In this document: piece after piece, positions 22,971 through 32,731 of the stretch | Layout: the number at the start of each line of letters is the position of its first letter | How positions within the stretch are numbered: position 1 is the stretch's first letter | NCBI GenBank assembly: GCA_963706835.1 | Contig: CAVPOB010000016.1 | Location: forward strand, 310,001-374,000 | Origin: CAVXYG01 sp963706835 | GTDB lineage: Bacteria; Actinomycetota; Actinomycetes; S36-B12; GCA-2699445 | Length of the DNA: 64,000 nt | Direction: 5' to 3' | Notes under the pieces: generated by a model | What the model saw: only the letters and a program-made list of their open reading frames with translations | What the model was told of the DNA's origin: nothing | Databases searched by the model: none | Made by a program: the position numbers and the translations under genes

Positions 22971-23877
22971 ATGACGCTGCCCACCGACCCCAGTGCGCCG
23001 TTCGGCCACGTCCTGACAGCGATGGTGACGCCGTTCGCCGGCGACGGATCGCTCGACCTGCCGGCCGCCGCCGCGCTGGCGACCCGCCTGGTCAACGACG
23101 GCAACGACGGACTCGTGATCAACGGCACCACCGGGGAGTCGCCGACCACGTCCGACGCCGAGAAGGCGGACCTCGTGCGAGCCGTGGTGGAGGCGGTGGG
23201 GGACCGGGCCGTGGTCGTCGCCGGCGTCGGCACGAACAGCACCGCCCATACCCTGGAGCTGGCCGCCTCCGCCGCCGCCGCAGGTGCCGATGGCCTGCTG
23301 GTCGTCACGCCGTACTACAGCAAGCCGCCGCAGCCGGCCCTGGTGTCGCACTTCACCGACGGTGGCCGATGCCACGGACCTGCCGATCATGCTGTACGAC
23401 ATCCCCGGGCGGGCCGGGGTGCGACTGGCCAGGGACACGTTGCTGCGCCTGGCCGAGCACCCGCGCATCGTGGCGAACAAGGACGCCGCGGCGGACCCGT
23501 TCGCGGCCGCGAGCTTGATCGCAGCGTCCGATCTGGTCTACTACTCCGGGGATGATGGGCTGAACTTGCCACTGCTCAGCGTGGGCGCCGCAGGCTTCGT
23601 CTCCGTGATCGGGCATGTGGTGGCCGACCGGCTGGTGGCGATGCACGCGGCGTTCACGGCGGGCCAGGTCGAGCAAGCGCGTCGCATCAACGCCGGGCTG
23701 ATCCCGGTGATCACGGGGATCATGACGCATACGCAGGGGGCCATTGCCGCGAAGGCGGCGCTGGACATGCTTGGCCTGCCGGGGGGCGGGCCGCTGCGCC
23801 CGCCGTTGGCCGTCGCGACGCGCTCGGAGATGGAACTGATATCGGCGGACCTGCGAGCGGCAGGAGTGCTCCAATGA
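22971..23877 (+). CDS. dapA: 4-hydroxy-tetrahydrodipicolinate synthase DapA (one apparent frameshift)
   Basis: DapA condenses pyruvate with aspartate semialdehyde, the first committed step towards diaminopimelate and lysine. NGTTGESPTTSDAEK, TPYYSKPPQ, LYDIPGRAG and the Schiff-base lysine in RIVANKDAAAD are all present in about 300 residues. The frame moves +1 near 23365, between HFT and VADATDLPIML; deleting one base restores the family sequence. The stop overlaps the rnj ATG (23874-23877), so the two are coupled. Confidence 0.9.
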
Positions 23878-25559
23878 CACACGCTCACCTCGACCTCGGG
23901 ACCCCGCCCCCGCTGACCGCCGGCACGCTGCGCGTGGTGGCGCTGGGCGGCATCGGCGAGATCGGCCGCAACATGACCGTGCTGGAGATCGACGGCGACC
24001 TCCTCGTCGTGGACTGCGGGGTGCTCTTCCCCGAGGAGTTCCAGCCGGGGGTGGACCTCATCCTGCCGGACTTCTCCTCCATCGCCAATCGGCTCGACGA
24101 CATCGTCGCCATCGTGCTGACGCACGGCCACGAGGATCACATCGGCGCGGTGCCGTACCTGCTGCGGCTGCGGCCTGACATCCCGATCTACGGCAGCCGC
24201 CTCACCCTGGCCTTGCTGGCCAGCAAGCTGCGCGAGCATCGCATCGGCAACCCCGGGCAAGAGGTCGCCGATGGCGAGTCCCGGCAGTTGGGCGCCTTCG
24301 GCGTGGAGTTCATCGCCGTCAACCACTCCATCCCCGACGCCATGGCGCTGCGGATCACGACCAGCGCAGGCATCGTGCTGCACACCGGCGACTTCAAGAT
24401 GGACCAGTTGCCGCTGGACGGCCGGATCACCGACCTCAATGCGTTCGCGCGCGCCGGCGACGCCGGTGTCGACCTGCTGCTGGTGGACTCCACCAACGCG
24501 GAGGTGCCGGGATTCGTCCCCAGCGAGCGCAGCATCGGTCCGGTGCTCGACGGGGTGTTCGCGCGGGCCAGCGGGCGACTCATCGTGGCCTCCTTCGCCT
24601 CGCACGTGCACCGCGTCCAGCAGGTCATCGACGCCGCGGTCGCGCATGGCCGGCGCGTCGCGCTCGTGGGCCGCTCCATGGTGCGCAATATGAACACCGC
24701 GCGCGAGCTCGGCTACCTGTCGGTGCCGGCCAATGCGATGGTCTCCTTCGACAATGCCTTCGACCTGCCCGATGATCAGGTCGTCCTGATCTGCACCGGC
24801 TCGCAGGGCGAACCGATGGCCGTGCTGAGCCGCATCGCCAATCGGGACCACCGCATCGAGGTCGGGCCGGGCGACACCATCGTCCTGGCATCCTCGCTGA
24901 TCCCCGGCAACGAGAACGCCGTCAACCGGGTGATCAACGGGCTGACCAGGCTCGGTGCGGCAGTGGTGCACAAGGGCAACGCCATGGTGCACGTCTCCGG
25001 CCATGCGGGGGCCGGCGAGTTGCGGTACCTGTTCAACGTCGTCAAGCCCCGCAACGTGATGCCGGTGCACGGCGAGCCGCGCCACCTGAGGGCCAACGCC
25101 GCGCTCGCAGCCGAGGTAGGGGTGGATCCGCACCGCATCGTGATCGCCGAGGACGGTGTGGTCGTGGACCTCAGCGACGGCGTCGCGGGCATCGTCGGCG
25201 CAGTGCCCTGCGGGTATGTGTACGTGGACGGCTCCTCTGTCGGCGACATCACCGAAGCGTCGCTGAAGGACCGGCGGATCCTGCGCGATGAGGGCTTCAT
25301 CTCGGTGTTCGCGGCGGTGGACATCACCACCGGCACGGTGGTGGCGGGCCCGGAGATCCACGGTCGCGGGTTCACCGAGGACGAGCGGATGTTCGACGAG
25401 GTGCTGCCGCTGGTGCGCGAGGCGCTGGAGCAGACCCTGCTGCAGGGCGTGGACGACGCCGCGCAGTTGCAGCAGGTCCTGCGCCGTGTGGTGGGTCGCT
25501 GGGTCTCCAACGCGCACCGCCGCCGACCGATGATCGTGCCGGTGATCGTGGAGGCCTGA
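23874..25559 (+). CDS. rnj: Ribonuclease J
   Basis: RNase J is a metallo-beta-lactamase/beta-CASP nuclease with endo- and 5'-exonuclease activity in mRNA decay and rRNA processing. 561 residues; the zinc motif HGHEDHIGA (around residue 83), HTGDFKMD, the beta-CASP region GSQGEPMAVLSRIA and PVHGEPRHLRANAALA are complete. The frame is intact. The dapA-rnj-ftsK order is conserved in actinobacteria. Confidence 0.94.
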   Translation: MTHAHLDLGTPPPLTAGTLRVVALGGIGEIGRNMTVLEIDGDLLVVDCGVLFPEEFQPGVDLILPDFSSIANRLDDIVAIVLTHGHEDHIGAVPYLLRLRPDIPIYGSRLTLALLASKLREHRIGNPGQEVADGESRQLGAFGVEFIAVNHSIPDAMALRITTSAGIVLHTGDFKMDQLPLDGRITDLNAFARAGDAGVDLLLVDSTNAEVPGFVPSERSIGPVLDGVFARASGRLIVASFASHVHRVQQVIDAAVAHGRRVALVGRSMVRNMNTARELGYLSVPANAMVSFDNAFDLPDDQVVLICTGSQGEPMAVLSRIANRDHRIEVGPGDTIVLASSLIPGNENAVNRVINGLTRLGAAVVHKGNAMVHVSGHAGAGELRYLFNVVKPRNVMPVHGEPRHLRANAALAAEVGVDPHRIVIAEDGVVVDLSDGVAGIVGAVPCGYVYVDGSSVGDITEASLKDRRILRDEGFISVFAAVDITTGTVVAGPEIHGRGFTEDERMFDEVLPLVREALEQTLLQGVDDAAQLQQVLRRVVGRWVSNAHRRRPMIVPVIVEA

Positions 25560-25593
25560 CGCGCGTCTGCCCGGTCCGGGCCGCCGGGGCGAT

Positions 25594-25599
25594 TAGGCT
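25594..25599 (+). promoter_or_regulatory. Candidate -10 element of ftsK (leaderless)
   Basis: TAGGCT ends 7 bases before ATG 25607 and nothing resembling a ribosome-binding site lies between. Confidence 0.5.
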
Positions 25600-25606
25600 A
25601 GCCGGC

Positions 25607-28078
25607 ATGGCAGGAGGTTCCTCAGGCAAAGGCGGCGCTACGCCGCGGACGAAGGCCGCCTCCGACAGCGGACGCTCCACCAAGGATCCCCACGCCGCCT
25701 CTGCTCGCAGGAAGCCGGCCAAGGCGGACCCCAAGCCAAGCCCGATCACCCGGTCGAAGCAGCGATCAGCGCCGGTGCGCCTGATCGGCAGATGGTGGTC
25801 TGGTGTGGCGCACCTGGTCGGAGGGGGAGTGCGGGCGGTGCTGCCGGACCCGGGTGTGGCTGAGGCAGAGCATGACGCGCGCGACGGTGCGGCGATGGCC
25901 TGGCTCGTCGGCGGCATCGTGATCGCGCTCGTGGTTGCCGGCGCCGCCACCGGCCCCATCGGGCAGGTGCTGTACCTGCTGGTGGTTGGCGGCCTGGGCG
26001 CGCTGGCCCCCGTTGCGGCTGCGGCGATGGTTGCCCAGTCGCTGTACCTGTTCTGGGTGCCGGAGGATCCCGAGCGCATCGCGCGGGTGATTACCGGATG
26101 GGTGACCATCATCCTCTCCGCCGCCGGGCTCTGGCACGTTGCCGCGGGAATGCCGCATCCCACCGACGGTGTCGAGGTGCTGGCCACCGGTGGCGGTTTC
26201 CTGGGGTGGCTGCTGAGTGTCCCGGTCGCTTCCCTCATCGGCACGCCGGTCGCAGTGGTGCTGCTGGCGCTGCTGGGCATGATCGGACTGATCACGGTGC
26301 TCGGCCCCTGGTTGCGCGCTCTGCCGGGCCGAACCCGGTCGGGGGCGCAGCGGGTGCGGCGGTGGTGGCCGAAGCCTCCCGACCCCCACGACGACATCGA
26401 CCTGCGCGGCAACGAACCCTTCGCCACCCCGATGGTCGGCTGGCCCGAGGAGGACCCCGCCGAGTCGGATCCGCTGCCGGTCAACGCCACGACGGGAACC
26501 CAGCCGCAGCCTGTGCCAGAGCCGGGCTCGGATTCGGACTCGGATCGGGGTTCGGAGGTGACGTTCGAGGACGTGCCCGGCAAGGGCGAGCAGCTGCCGC
26601 TCTCCGACGCCGTCGACTACGAGTTGCCGGACAGCGCGGCACTGCGGTCCGGTCCGCCCCACAAACGGGGCAGCAAGGCCAACCAGCAAGTCGTGGCAGC
26701 GCTCACCGGCGTGCTGGAGCAGTTCGCCATCGACGCAGAGGTGACCGGGTACCAGCGCGGCCCGACGGTCACCCGCTACGAGATCGAGCTGGGCCCCTCG
26801 GTCAAGGTCGACAAGGTCACCAACCTCAGCAAGAACATCTCCTACGCCGTGAAGACCTCCGACGTGCGCATCCTGAGCCCGATCCCGGGCAAGTCGGCGA
26901 TCGGTATCGAGATCCCCAACGAGGACCGCGAACTGGTCGCGCTCGGGGATGTGCTGCGCAGCCGGGTCGCCACGGCGGATTCCCACCCGATGCTGGTGGC
27001 CGTCGGCAAGGACGTCGAGGGCGGGTTCGTCTGCGCGAACCTGGCGAAGATGCCGCACATGCTGGTGGCCGGAGCCACCGGCGCGGGCAAGTCGTCGTGC
27101 ATCAACTCGCTGATCACTTCGCTGATGATGCGGGCCACGCCGGACGAGGTCCGCATGATCCTCGTGGATCCGAAGCGGGTGGAACTGACCGCCTACGAAG
27201 GCATCCCGCACCTCATCACGCCCATCATCACCAACCCGAAGCGGGCTGCCGAGGCGCTGCAGTGGGTGGTGGCGGAGATGGAACAGCGCTACGAGGACCT
27301 GGCGCACTTCGGATTCCGGCACATCGACGACTTCAACAAGGCAGTGCGCGCCGGCCGGGTGCAGGTCCCGCCGGGCAGCCAGCGCACGGTTGCCCCGTAC
27401 CCGTACCTGGTCGTCGTGGTGGATGAGCTCGCCGACCTCATGATCGTCGCCGCCCGCGACGTGGAGGACTCCATCGCCCGCATCACCCAGTTGGCGCGGG
27501 CCGCCGGAATCCATCTCGTGCTGGCCACGCAGCGGCCATCGGTCGATGTGGTGACCGGCCTGATCAAGGCGAACGTGCCAAGTCGGCTCGCCTTCGCCAC
27601 GAGCAGCCAGACCGACAGCCGCGTCATCCTCGACACCTCTGGTGCAGAGAAGCTCATTGGACAAGGCGACGGCCTGTTCCTGCCGATGGGGGCGAGCCGA
27701 CCCATGCGCATCCAGGGTGCCTTCGTCTCCGAGGCCGAGGTGCGCTCCGTGGTCGCCCACGTGAAGACGCAGCGGGATACCACCTACGTCGATCAGGTGC
27801 TCGCCGTGCCAACGACCGCGCCCTCGGTCGATGAAGAGATCGGCGACGACCTCGACCTGCTCTGTCAGGCCGTCGAACTCGTGGTCAACTCGCAGTTGGG
27901 ATCGACCTCGATGCTGCAGCGCAAGTTGCGCGTCGGATTCGCCAAGGCGGGCCGGCTGATGGACCTCATGGAAACCAGGGGGATCGTCGGTCCATCGGAG
28001 GGGTCGAAGGCGCGCGAGGTGCTGGCGCAGCCCGACGACTTGCCGGGCATCCTCGCCGACCTGCGGGGACAGTCATAG
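25607..28078 (+). CDS. ftsK: DNA translocase FtsK
   Basis: FtsK pumps chromosome ends through the closing septum. 823 residues: a basic N-terminus, four membrane helices (about residues 95-235), an acidic linker, then the motor with Walker A GATGAGKSSCINSL (about 490) and Walker B VVVDELADL (about 605), and a C-terminal winged-helix gamma domain (VVNSQLGSTSMLQRKLRVGFAKAGRLMDLMETRGIVGPSEGSKAREVL). Intact. It has its own leaderless-type promoter. Repeat locus B lies directly downstream. Confidence 0.94.
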   Translation: MAGGSSGKGGATPRTKAASDSGRSTKDPHAASARRKPAKADPKPSPITRSKQRSAPVRLIGRWWSGVAHLVGGGVRAVLPDPGVAEAEHDARDGAAMAWLVGGIVIALVVAGAATGPIGQVLYLLVVGGLGALAPVAAAAMVAQSLYLFWVPEDPERIARVITGWVTIILSAAGLWHVAAGMPHPTDGVEVLATGGGFLGWLLSVPVASLIGTPVAVVLLALLGMIGLITVLGPWLRALPGRTRSGAQRVRRWWPKPPDPHDDIDLRGNEPFATPMVGWPEEDPAESDPLPVNATTGTQPQPVPEPGSDSDSDRGSEVTFEDVPGKGEQLPLSDAVDYELPDSAALRSGPPHKRGSKANQQVVAALTGVLEQFAIDAEVTGYQRGPTVTRYEIELGPSVKVDKVTNLSKNISYAVKTSDVRILSPIPGKSAIGIEIPNEDRELVALGDVLRSRVATADSHPMLVAVGKDVEGGFVCANLAKMPHMLVAGATGAGKSSCINSLITSLMMRATPDEVRMILVDPKRVELTAYEGIPHLITPIITNPKRAAEALQWVVAEMEQRYEDLAHFGFRHIDDFNKAVRAGRVQVPPGSQRTVAPYPYLVVVVDELADLMIVAARDVEDSIARITQLARAAGIHLVLATQRPSVDVVTGLIKANVPSRLAFATSSQTDSRVILDTSGAEKLIGQGDGLFLPMGASRPMRIQGAFVSEAEVRSVVAHVKTQRDTTYVDQVLAVPTTAPSVDEEIGDDLDLLCQAVELVVNSQLGSTSMLQRKLRVGFAKAGRLMDLMETRGIVGPSEGSKAREVLAQPDDLPGILADLRGQS

Positions 28079-28218
28079 GTCTGGGAGTAGCAGGGACGCA
28101 CCGGGTCGGCCTGGCTGGTGCGACTTGGCCAGCGATGCGTCCGTAGCGCCGGCGATCGGCCCCGGCTATCGGTGGGCGCGTAGGCCTGAGCCTCTGGGGC
28201 GGGTCCTCACACGGAATT

Positions 28219-28382
28219 CTGCACCCGGTTCGGGGGTTTGCACCCGGGATGGTGGCTGTGGGCCGCGATTCGACCGGTTCCGCCCCCGCGCCGGGTGCAA
28301 ACCCCCAAACCGGGTGCAGCCCTGCGCCGCATTCCGGACGATCCGCCCCCGCGCCGGGTGCAGACCCCCGAACCGGGTGCAG
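28219..28382. repeat. Phased inverted repeat, locus B (1 forward + 2 reverse units)
   Basis: Units lie at 28219-28256 (forward), 28282-28319 and 28345-28382 (reverse), exactly 63 bases apart. The 25-base spacers match those of locus A in position and sequence: 20 of 25 in the forward/reverse gap and 19 of 25 in the reverse/reverse gap. Relative to locus A the outermost forward unit is missing. Confidence 0.88.
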
Positions 28383-28469
28383 ACCTCACCTCGGATCGGC
28401 CCCGCTCAGGGTGCGAGCCCCATGCCCGGTGCCGGGCCGAGCCCCGTGCTTGGCTGAGCCAGCCGCCAA

Positions 28470-28565
28470 CGCCATGCCATGCCGACGCCACGCCACCGCG
28501 CACGCCGACGCCACGCCACCGCGACGCCACGCCACGCCGCCACGCCGACGCCACGCCGCCACACC
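28470..28565 (+). repeat. Degenerate C-rich tandem repeat
   Basis: Repeated GCCGACGCCACGCCAC and ACGCCACCGC words with almost no T and strong C bias on the plus strand. It looks like slippage-prone low-complexity DNA. Confidence 0.6.
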
Positions 28566-28651
28566 CAGCACGCGAGCCGCCGACGCGCAGAACAGGTGCC
28601 GAGCAGACATCGACTCCCGCGCCGCCGGAGCCTGTTGTGCCCTGCTGGGAC

Positions 28652-28657
28652 TAACCT
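28652..28657 (+). promoter_or_regulatory. Candidate -10 element of rimO (leaderless)
   Basis: TAACCT ends 6 bases before ATG 28664. Only CGAGGG separates them, so the transcript would begin at the start codon. Confidence 0.45.
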
Positions 28658-28663
28658 CGAGGG

Positions 28664-30049
28664 ATGAGCGTGTCGCGCAGGTTCCACATGGTGACGTTGG
28701 GCTGCGCCCGCAACGACGTCGACGCCGACGAGTTGGCCGGGCGGCTCACCGCCGACGGCTGGCAGGTGGCCGAGCGTCCCGAACAGGCCGACGTGGTCCT
28801 CGTCAACACGTGCGGGTTCATCGAGGCGGCGAAGGCCGAGAGCATCTCGACGATCCTGGACGTCTCCGACGTCGCGACTGTGGTGGCCACCGGGTGCCTG
28901 GCCGAGCGCTACGGCACCGAACTGGCTGCGGAGTTGCCGGAGGCGTCGGCCGTGCTGGGCTTCGACGCCTACCCCCGCATCTCCGACAGCCTGGAAGCAC
29001 TGCTCGCGGGAGAGTCCGTGCCCTCGCATCGCCCCCGGGACCGTCGCACCCTGATGCCGGTCACGCCGGTGCTGCGCAGCGGCTCCGCCCATCACGTGCC
29101 GGGACACGACGCCGCTGGGACGCTGGGCGGTGCCTCCCAGCGATTGCTGCGGCATCGGCTCGGCACCGGCCCGGTGGCTGCGCTGAAGATCGCCAGCGGC
29201 TGTGATCGCCGGTGCGCGTTCTGCGCGATTCCCTCCTTCCGCGGGGCCTTCGTGTCCCGACCCGCGGCCGACGTGGTTGCCGAGGCGGAGGCACTGGTGG
29301 CGCAGGGCGTCGCAGAGGTGGTGCTGGTGAGCGAGAACTCCACGGCCTACGGCAAGGACATCCCCGGCGGTCCGGGCCTGGACGGACTGCTGCGGGAGCT
29401 CTCGGCGGTCGCCGGACTGCAGCGGATCCGGGTGTCCTACCTGCAGCCGGCCGAGCTGCGGCCCGCGGTCCTGGATGCCATGGCCGATCTGGACGCCGTG
29501 GCGCCGCGTCGTTCGACGTGTCGTTCCAGCACGCCAGTGGTCCGCTGCTGCGCAGGATGCGGCGATTCGGGGACGCCGAGTCGTTCCTGGCGCTGATCGC
29601 TGGGATCAGGTCTCGGGCGCCTGCTGCCGGAATCCGCAGCAACGTGATCGTCGGCTTCCCCGGCGAGACCGAGGCAGGACTTCGCGATTCTGCAAGACTT
29701 CCTCAGCGAGGCGCGACTCGACGCAGTGGGGGTATTCGGCTACTCCGATGAGGACGGCACCGAGGCGCAGCGCCTCCCCGACAAGGTCGACCCCGACGAG
29801 ATCGCCGCTCGCGTCGCGCAGACCCAGGAGTTGGTCGACCTGATCGCCGCCGAGCGCGCTGCCGACCGGATCGGCGAACGGGCTCACGTCCTGGTCGAGC
29901 GTGCCGGCGGGACCGAAATCGTGGGTCGCGCCGAGTTCCAGGGGCCTGAGGACGGCGGCTGCCGATGGGCACCCGGCGAGTCGGTGCCGCGCAGGGGCAG
30001 TTCGTGGCAGTCGGTCGAGTCGTGGGATTCGGACGGGGTGGACGTCTGA
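28664..30049 (+). CDS. rimO: Ribosomal protein S12 methylthiotransferase RimO (several apparent frameshifts)
   Basis: RimO is a radical-SAM enzyme that methylthiolates an aspartate of ribosomal protein S12. The N-terminal UPF0004 domain (TLGCARNDVDADELAG, NTCGFIEAAKAES), the radical-SAM cysteines CDRRCAFCAIPSFRG, and VSFQHASGPLLRRMRR are clear. The frame changes near 29515 (one base lost, or two gained), near 29680 (+1), and probably twice more in the TRAM domain around 29990, where EFQGPEDGG should run into a strand ending VDSDGVDV. The stop at 30047 closes it at about 460 residues, a normal length. Confidence 0.85.
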
Positions 30050-30067
30050 TCGCGCGAAGGTGTAGTC

Positions 30068-30710
30068 ATGGTGCGCAGAACCGAAGCTCCCTCCGCTCGG
30101 GCGGGACCCGGCCAGCCTGCCGCCGTCGAACTCCTCGCTGTGGAACATCCCGAACCTGCTGACGATGCTGCGACTGGTCCTGGTGCCAGTCTTCGCCTGG
30201 CTGCTGCTGCGCGAGGGCGGCGATGACCAGGCGTCGCGGATCTGGGCGGCCGTGGTCTTCGTGCTGGCATCGCTGACCGACTTCTTCGACGGCTACCTGG
30301 CCCGCAAATGGAACATCGTCACGACCTTCGGGAAGGTGGCCGACCCGATCGCGGACAAGGCACTCACCGGTGTTGCGCTGATCGGGCTGTCCTACCTCGG
30401 TGATCTTCCGTGGTGGGTCACCATCGTCATCCTCGGCCGCGAGGTGCTGGTGACGGTGCTGCGGTTCTGGGTCATCAAGCACGGCGTCATCGCGGCCAGT
30501 CGAGGCGGCAAGGCGAAGACGGTCGCGCAGATGACCGCCATCGTGCTCTTCCTGCTGCCGGATATCAGCCAGGTGGCCCAGTGGACCTTCATGGGGATCG
30601 CGGTGGTCCTGACCCTCATCACCGGACTGGACTACATCCGCAAGGCGCGTCAGGTGCGGGCCTTCGGGCAGTTGCGCGATGAGGCGGGGCTGCCGCGCCC
30701 GCCGCGATGA
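30068..30710 (+). CDS. pgsA: CDP-diacylglycerol-glycerol-3-phosphate 3-phosphatidyltransferase PgsA (apparent frameshift near the start)
   Basis: PgsA makes phosphatidylglycerol phosphate, a membrane lipid precursor. The CDP-alcohol phosphotransferase motif reads DFFDGYLARKWNIVTTFGKVADPIADK, and there are four or more membrane helices. The family start WNIPNLLTMLRLVLVPVF extends upstream of the first in-frame ATG (30165), and no in-frame start exists beyond it. ATG 30068, with GAAGGTG before it, reads MVRRTEAPSARAGPGQP and joins through a +1 shift near 30115. The order rimO-pgsA-cinA-clgR is conserved in actinobacteria. Confidence 0.87.
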
Positions 30711-31222
30711 CCGACCAGCCGATCGACGATGCCGCGGTCCAGGCGCGGTCCCTGGTGGATCTGCTCCGGCAGCGGGGCCTGACGGCGGCGACGGCGGAAT
30801 CGCTCACCGGCGGGCTGGTCGCCGTTGCCATCACAGCGGTGCCTGGCGCGTCCGCGGTCTTCCGGGGCGGAGTGGTCGCCTACGCCACCGACAGCAAGGT
30901 ATCGGTTCTGGGGGTGCCGGCAGAGGTCCTGGCGCAGCACGGCCCGGTCGCCGAAGTGACCGCGGTGAGGATGGCGCAAGCGGTGTGCGCGCTCTTCGCC
31001 GCCGACGTCGGCATCGCCACCACGGGGGTGGCGGGCCCCGACCCCGTGGCCGACCTGCTCCCCGGCGTGGTCTTCGTGGCGGCTGCTCTGCGCTCCGGCC
31101 CGGTGCTGGTGCGACGGCCGGACTGCCACGGCACCCGGCCGGCCATCCGAGCAGCCGCCGTCCGAGCCGCCCTGGCGACGGGGAGAGATCTCCTCGAAAC
31201 TGGGCGGACCGATCGGGAATGA
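30707..31222 (+). CDS. cinA: CinA C-terminal domain protein (PncC-type NMN amidohydrolase)
   Basis: 171 residues corresponding to the C-terminal domain of CinA alone. TAATAESLTGGLVAVAITAVPGAS and TTGVAGPD are the family motifs. In other bacteria this domain deamidates nicotinamide mononucleotide and recycles pyridine nucleotides. The ATG overlaps the pgsA stop. The N-terminal molybdopterin-like domain of full-length CinA is absent, as is usual in actinobacteria. Confidence 0.9.
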   Translation: MTDQPIDDAAVQARSLVDLLRQRGLTAATAESLTGGLVAVAITAVPGASAVFRGGVVAYATDSKVSVLGVPAEVLAQHGPVAEVTAVRMAQAVCALFAADVGIATTGVAGPDPVADLLPGVVFVAAALRSGPVLVRRPDCHGTRPAIRAAAVRAALATGRDLLETGRTDRE

Positions 31223-31329
31223 GCCGGATCCCGCGGGTGTTGCGCCTTGCGAGGAGGTTCCCCAGCCCGTATGCCGGCGGCGATGTCCGGGGGTACGGTG
31301 GGGGGACGAAACGAGGAGGCGATACCTTC

Positions 31330-31659
31330 GTGGTCGTGCTGCGGGAAGTGATCGGTGGCGAGTTGCGTCGCAGGCGCCAGGACCAGGGGCGCACGCTGCG
31401 CGACGTGTCGTCTGCTGCCAGCGTATCGCTGGGCTACCTGTCCGAGGTGGAGCGCGGCCAGAAGGAGGCCTCCAGCGAGCTGCTCGCCGCGATCTGCGAG
31501 GCGCTGAATGCGCCGTTGAGCGCAGTGCTGGCAGACGCCGCGCGAGAAGTAGCGGTGCGCGAGCACAAGATCAAGCCGGCTGATGTGATCCGCGCGCGCG
31601 TGGTCCTGCCGCGCGATCTGGAGACCAGGCGGTACGCGATGCAGATGTCCTCCCACTGA
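31330..31659 (+). CDS. clgR: XRE-family regulator, ClgR-like
   Basis: 109 residues with one helix-turn-helix: LRRRRQDQGRTLRDVSSAASVSLGYLSEVERGQKEASSELL (residues about 10-50), a close match to actinobacterial ClgR, which activates clp protease genes and, in some species, a recA promoter. GTG 31330 follows GAGGAGG; a GTG two codons on is possible. The position after cinA is the conserved clgR locus. The C-terminal tail is short. Confidence 0.85.
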   Translation: MVVLREVIGGELRRRRQDQGRTLRDVSSAASVSLGYLSEVERGQKEASSELLAAICEALNAPLSAVLADAAREVAVREHKIKPADVIRARVVLPRDLETRRYAMQMSSH

Positions 31660-31762
31660 TCCCTGACCGTCAGACCGTCGCGCGGGCTGCGCGGATTACG
31701 CCGAACGCGAGCAGCCTGCGAAACCAGCAGCGCGGGGCGCGACACTGGGGGAGGAGGTGGCC

Positions 31763-32707
31763 ATGGGGTTTCGCAGACAGCGCGGTCAGGACGTACCGTC
31801 GCTCATCACGCTCGTGGACACCCCCAGCGCGTCCCGAGGCCAGTTGGTGCTGGTCCACAGCTTCAGCGGGTTCATGGACGCCGGGTCGGCGTCGCAAATC
31901 GCTGTGGACCATCTGCTGGATTCGCTGGATGAGCGGGTCATCGCATCCTTCGACGGGGATGCACTCATCGACTATCGGGCCAGACGGCCCAAGATGATCT
32001 ATGACAACGATCACTTCGTCTCTGCGGAGTGGCCGGAGATCACGCTGCGCGAGGTCCTCGACGAGCGCGGGACGCCGTTCCTGCTGCTGAGCGGTCCGGA
32101 GCCGGACTACCGGTGGCGAGAGTTCCTCCAGGCGGTGCACTGGCTGATCGGCGAGATGGACGTGGCGCTGACGGCGGGCATGATCGGTATCCCGTGGCCG
32201 GCGCCGCACACCCGTCCGGTCGGACTGACGATGCACGCGACCGATCCACGATTGCTGCAGGGACATCGCTCCGCACTGGGCGTCATGGAGATTCCGGGCC
32301 ACGTTCAGGCGATGCTGGAACTGCACCTCGGGCAGGCCGGTCGCGACGCCCTCGGCCTGGCGGTGCACGTGCCCCACTATCTGACCCAGTTCGAGTACCC
32401 GAGGGCTGCGATCGCGCTGCTGCGCGGGCTCGCGGGGGCGACCGGTTTGGTGCTGCCCACCGACGGGTTGGAGGAGCAGGCCCAGTCCGCCGAGGAGGAG
32501 ATCGCCCGCCAGACCAGCGACTCCGACGACTTCCAGCCGCTGCTGCGGTCGATGGAGGAGCAGTACGACCTGGGGGCGACAGTGTCGGGCATGGGCGATG
32601 ACGCCGAGGCGCTGTCGGCGCCCGACCTGCCCGATGCCGATCAGATCGGCGCACAGGTAGAGCGCTTCCTCTCCGAGATGGACGATCGGGGCGACCCGCC
32701 GCGTTGA
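31763..32707 (+). CDS. PAC2 family protein
   Basis: 314 residues of the PAC2 (proteasome-assembly-chaperone-like, COG2047) family: VLVHSFSGFMDAGSASQIAVDHLL, FDGDALIDYRARRP and PHYLTQFEYPRAAIALL are characteristic. GGAGGAGG precedes both GTG 31757 and ATG 31763; the spacing favours the ATG. Such proteins are common beside clgR/recA in actinobacteria. Despite the name no role is established; a carboxylate-amine-ligase connection has been suggested. The C-terminal 80 residues are acidic. Confidence 0.82.
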   Translation: MGFRRQRGQDVPSLITLVDTPSASRGQLVLVHSFSGFMDAGSASQIAVDHLLDSLDERVIASFDGDALIDYRARRPKMIYDNDHFVSAEWPEITLREVLDERGTPFLLLSGPEPDYRWREFLQAVHWLIGEMDVALTAGMIGIPWPAPHTRPVGLTMHATDPRLLQGHRSALGVMEIPGHVQAMLELHLGQAGRDALGLAVHVPHYLTQFEYPRAAIALLRGLAGATGLVLPTDGLEEQAQSAEEEIARQTSDSDDFQPLLRSMEEQYDLGATVSGMGDDAEALSAPDLPDADQIGAQVERFLSEMDDRGDPPR

Positions 32708-32731
32708 TCCCTGACTGCCTCGGGAAGGGGG

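Larger units (their letters stand above)
28079..28663. other. Gene-free interval with repeat locus B and a C-rich microrepeat
   Basis: No gene is supported between ftsK and rimO. The interval holds three 38-bp units (28219-28382), then a strongly C-rich tract of degenerate GACGCCACGCC-type repeats (28470-28565), then the rimO promoter element at its right edge. Confidence 0.65.
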
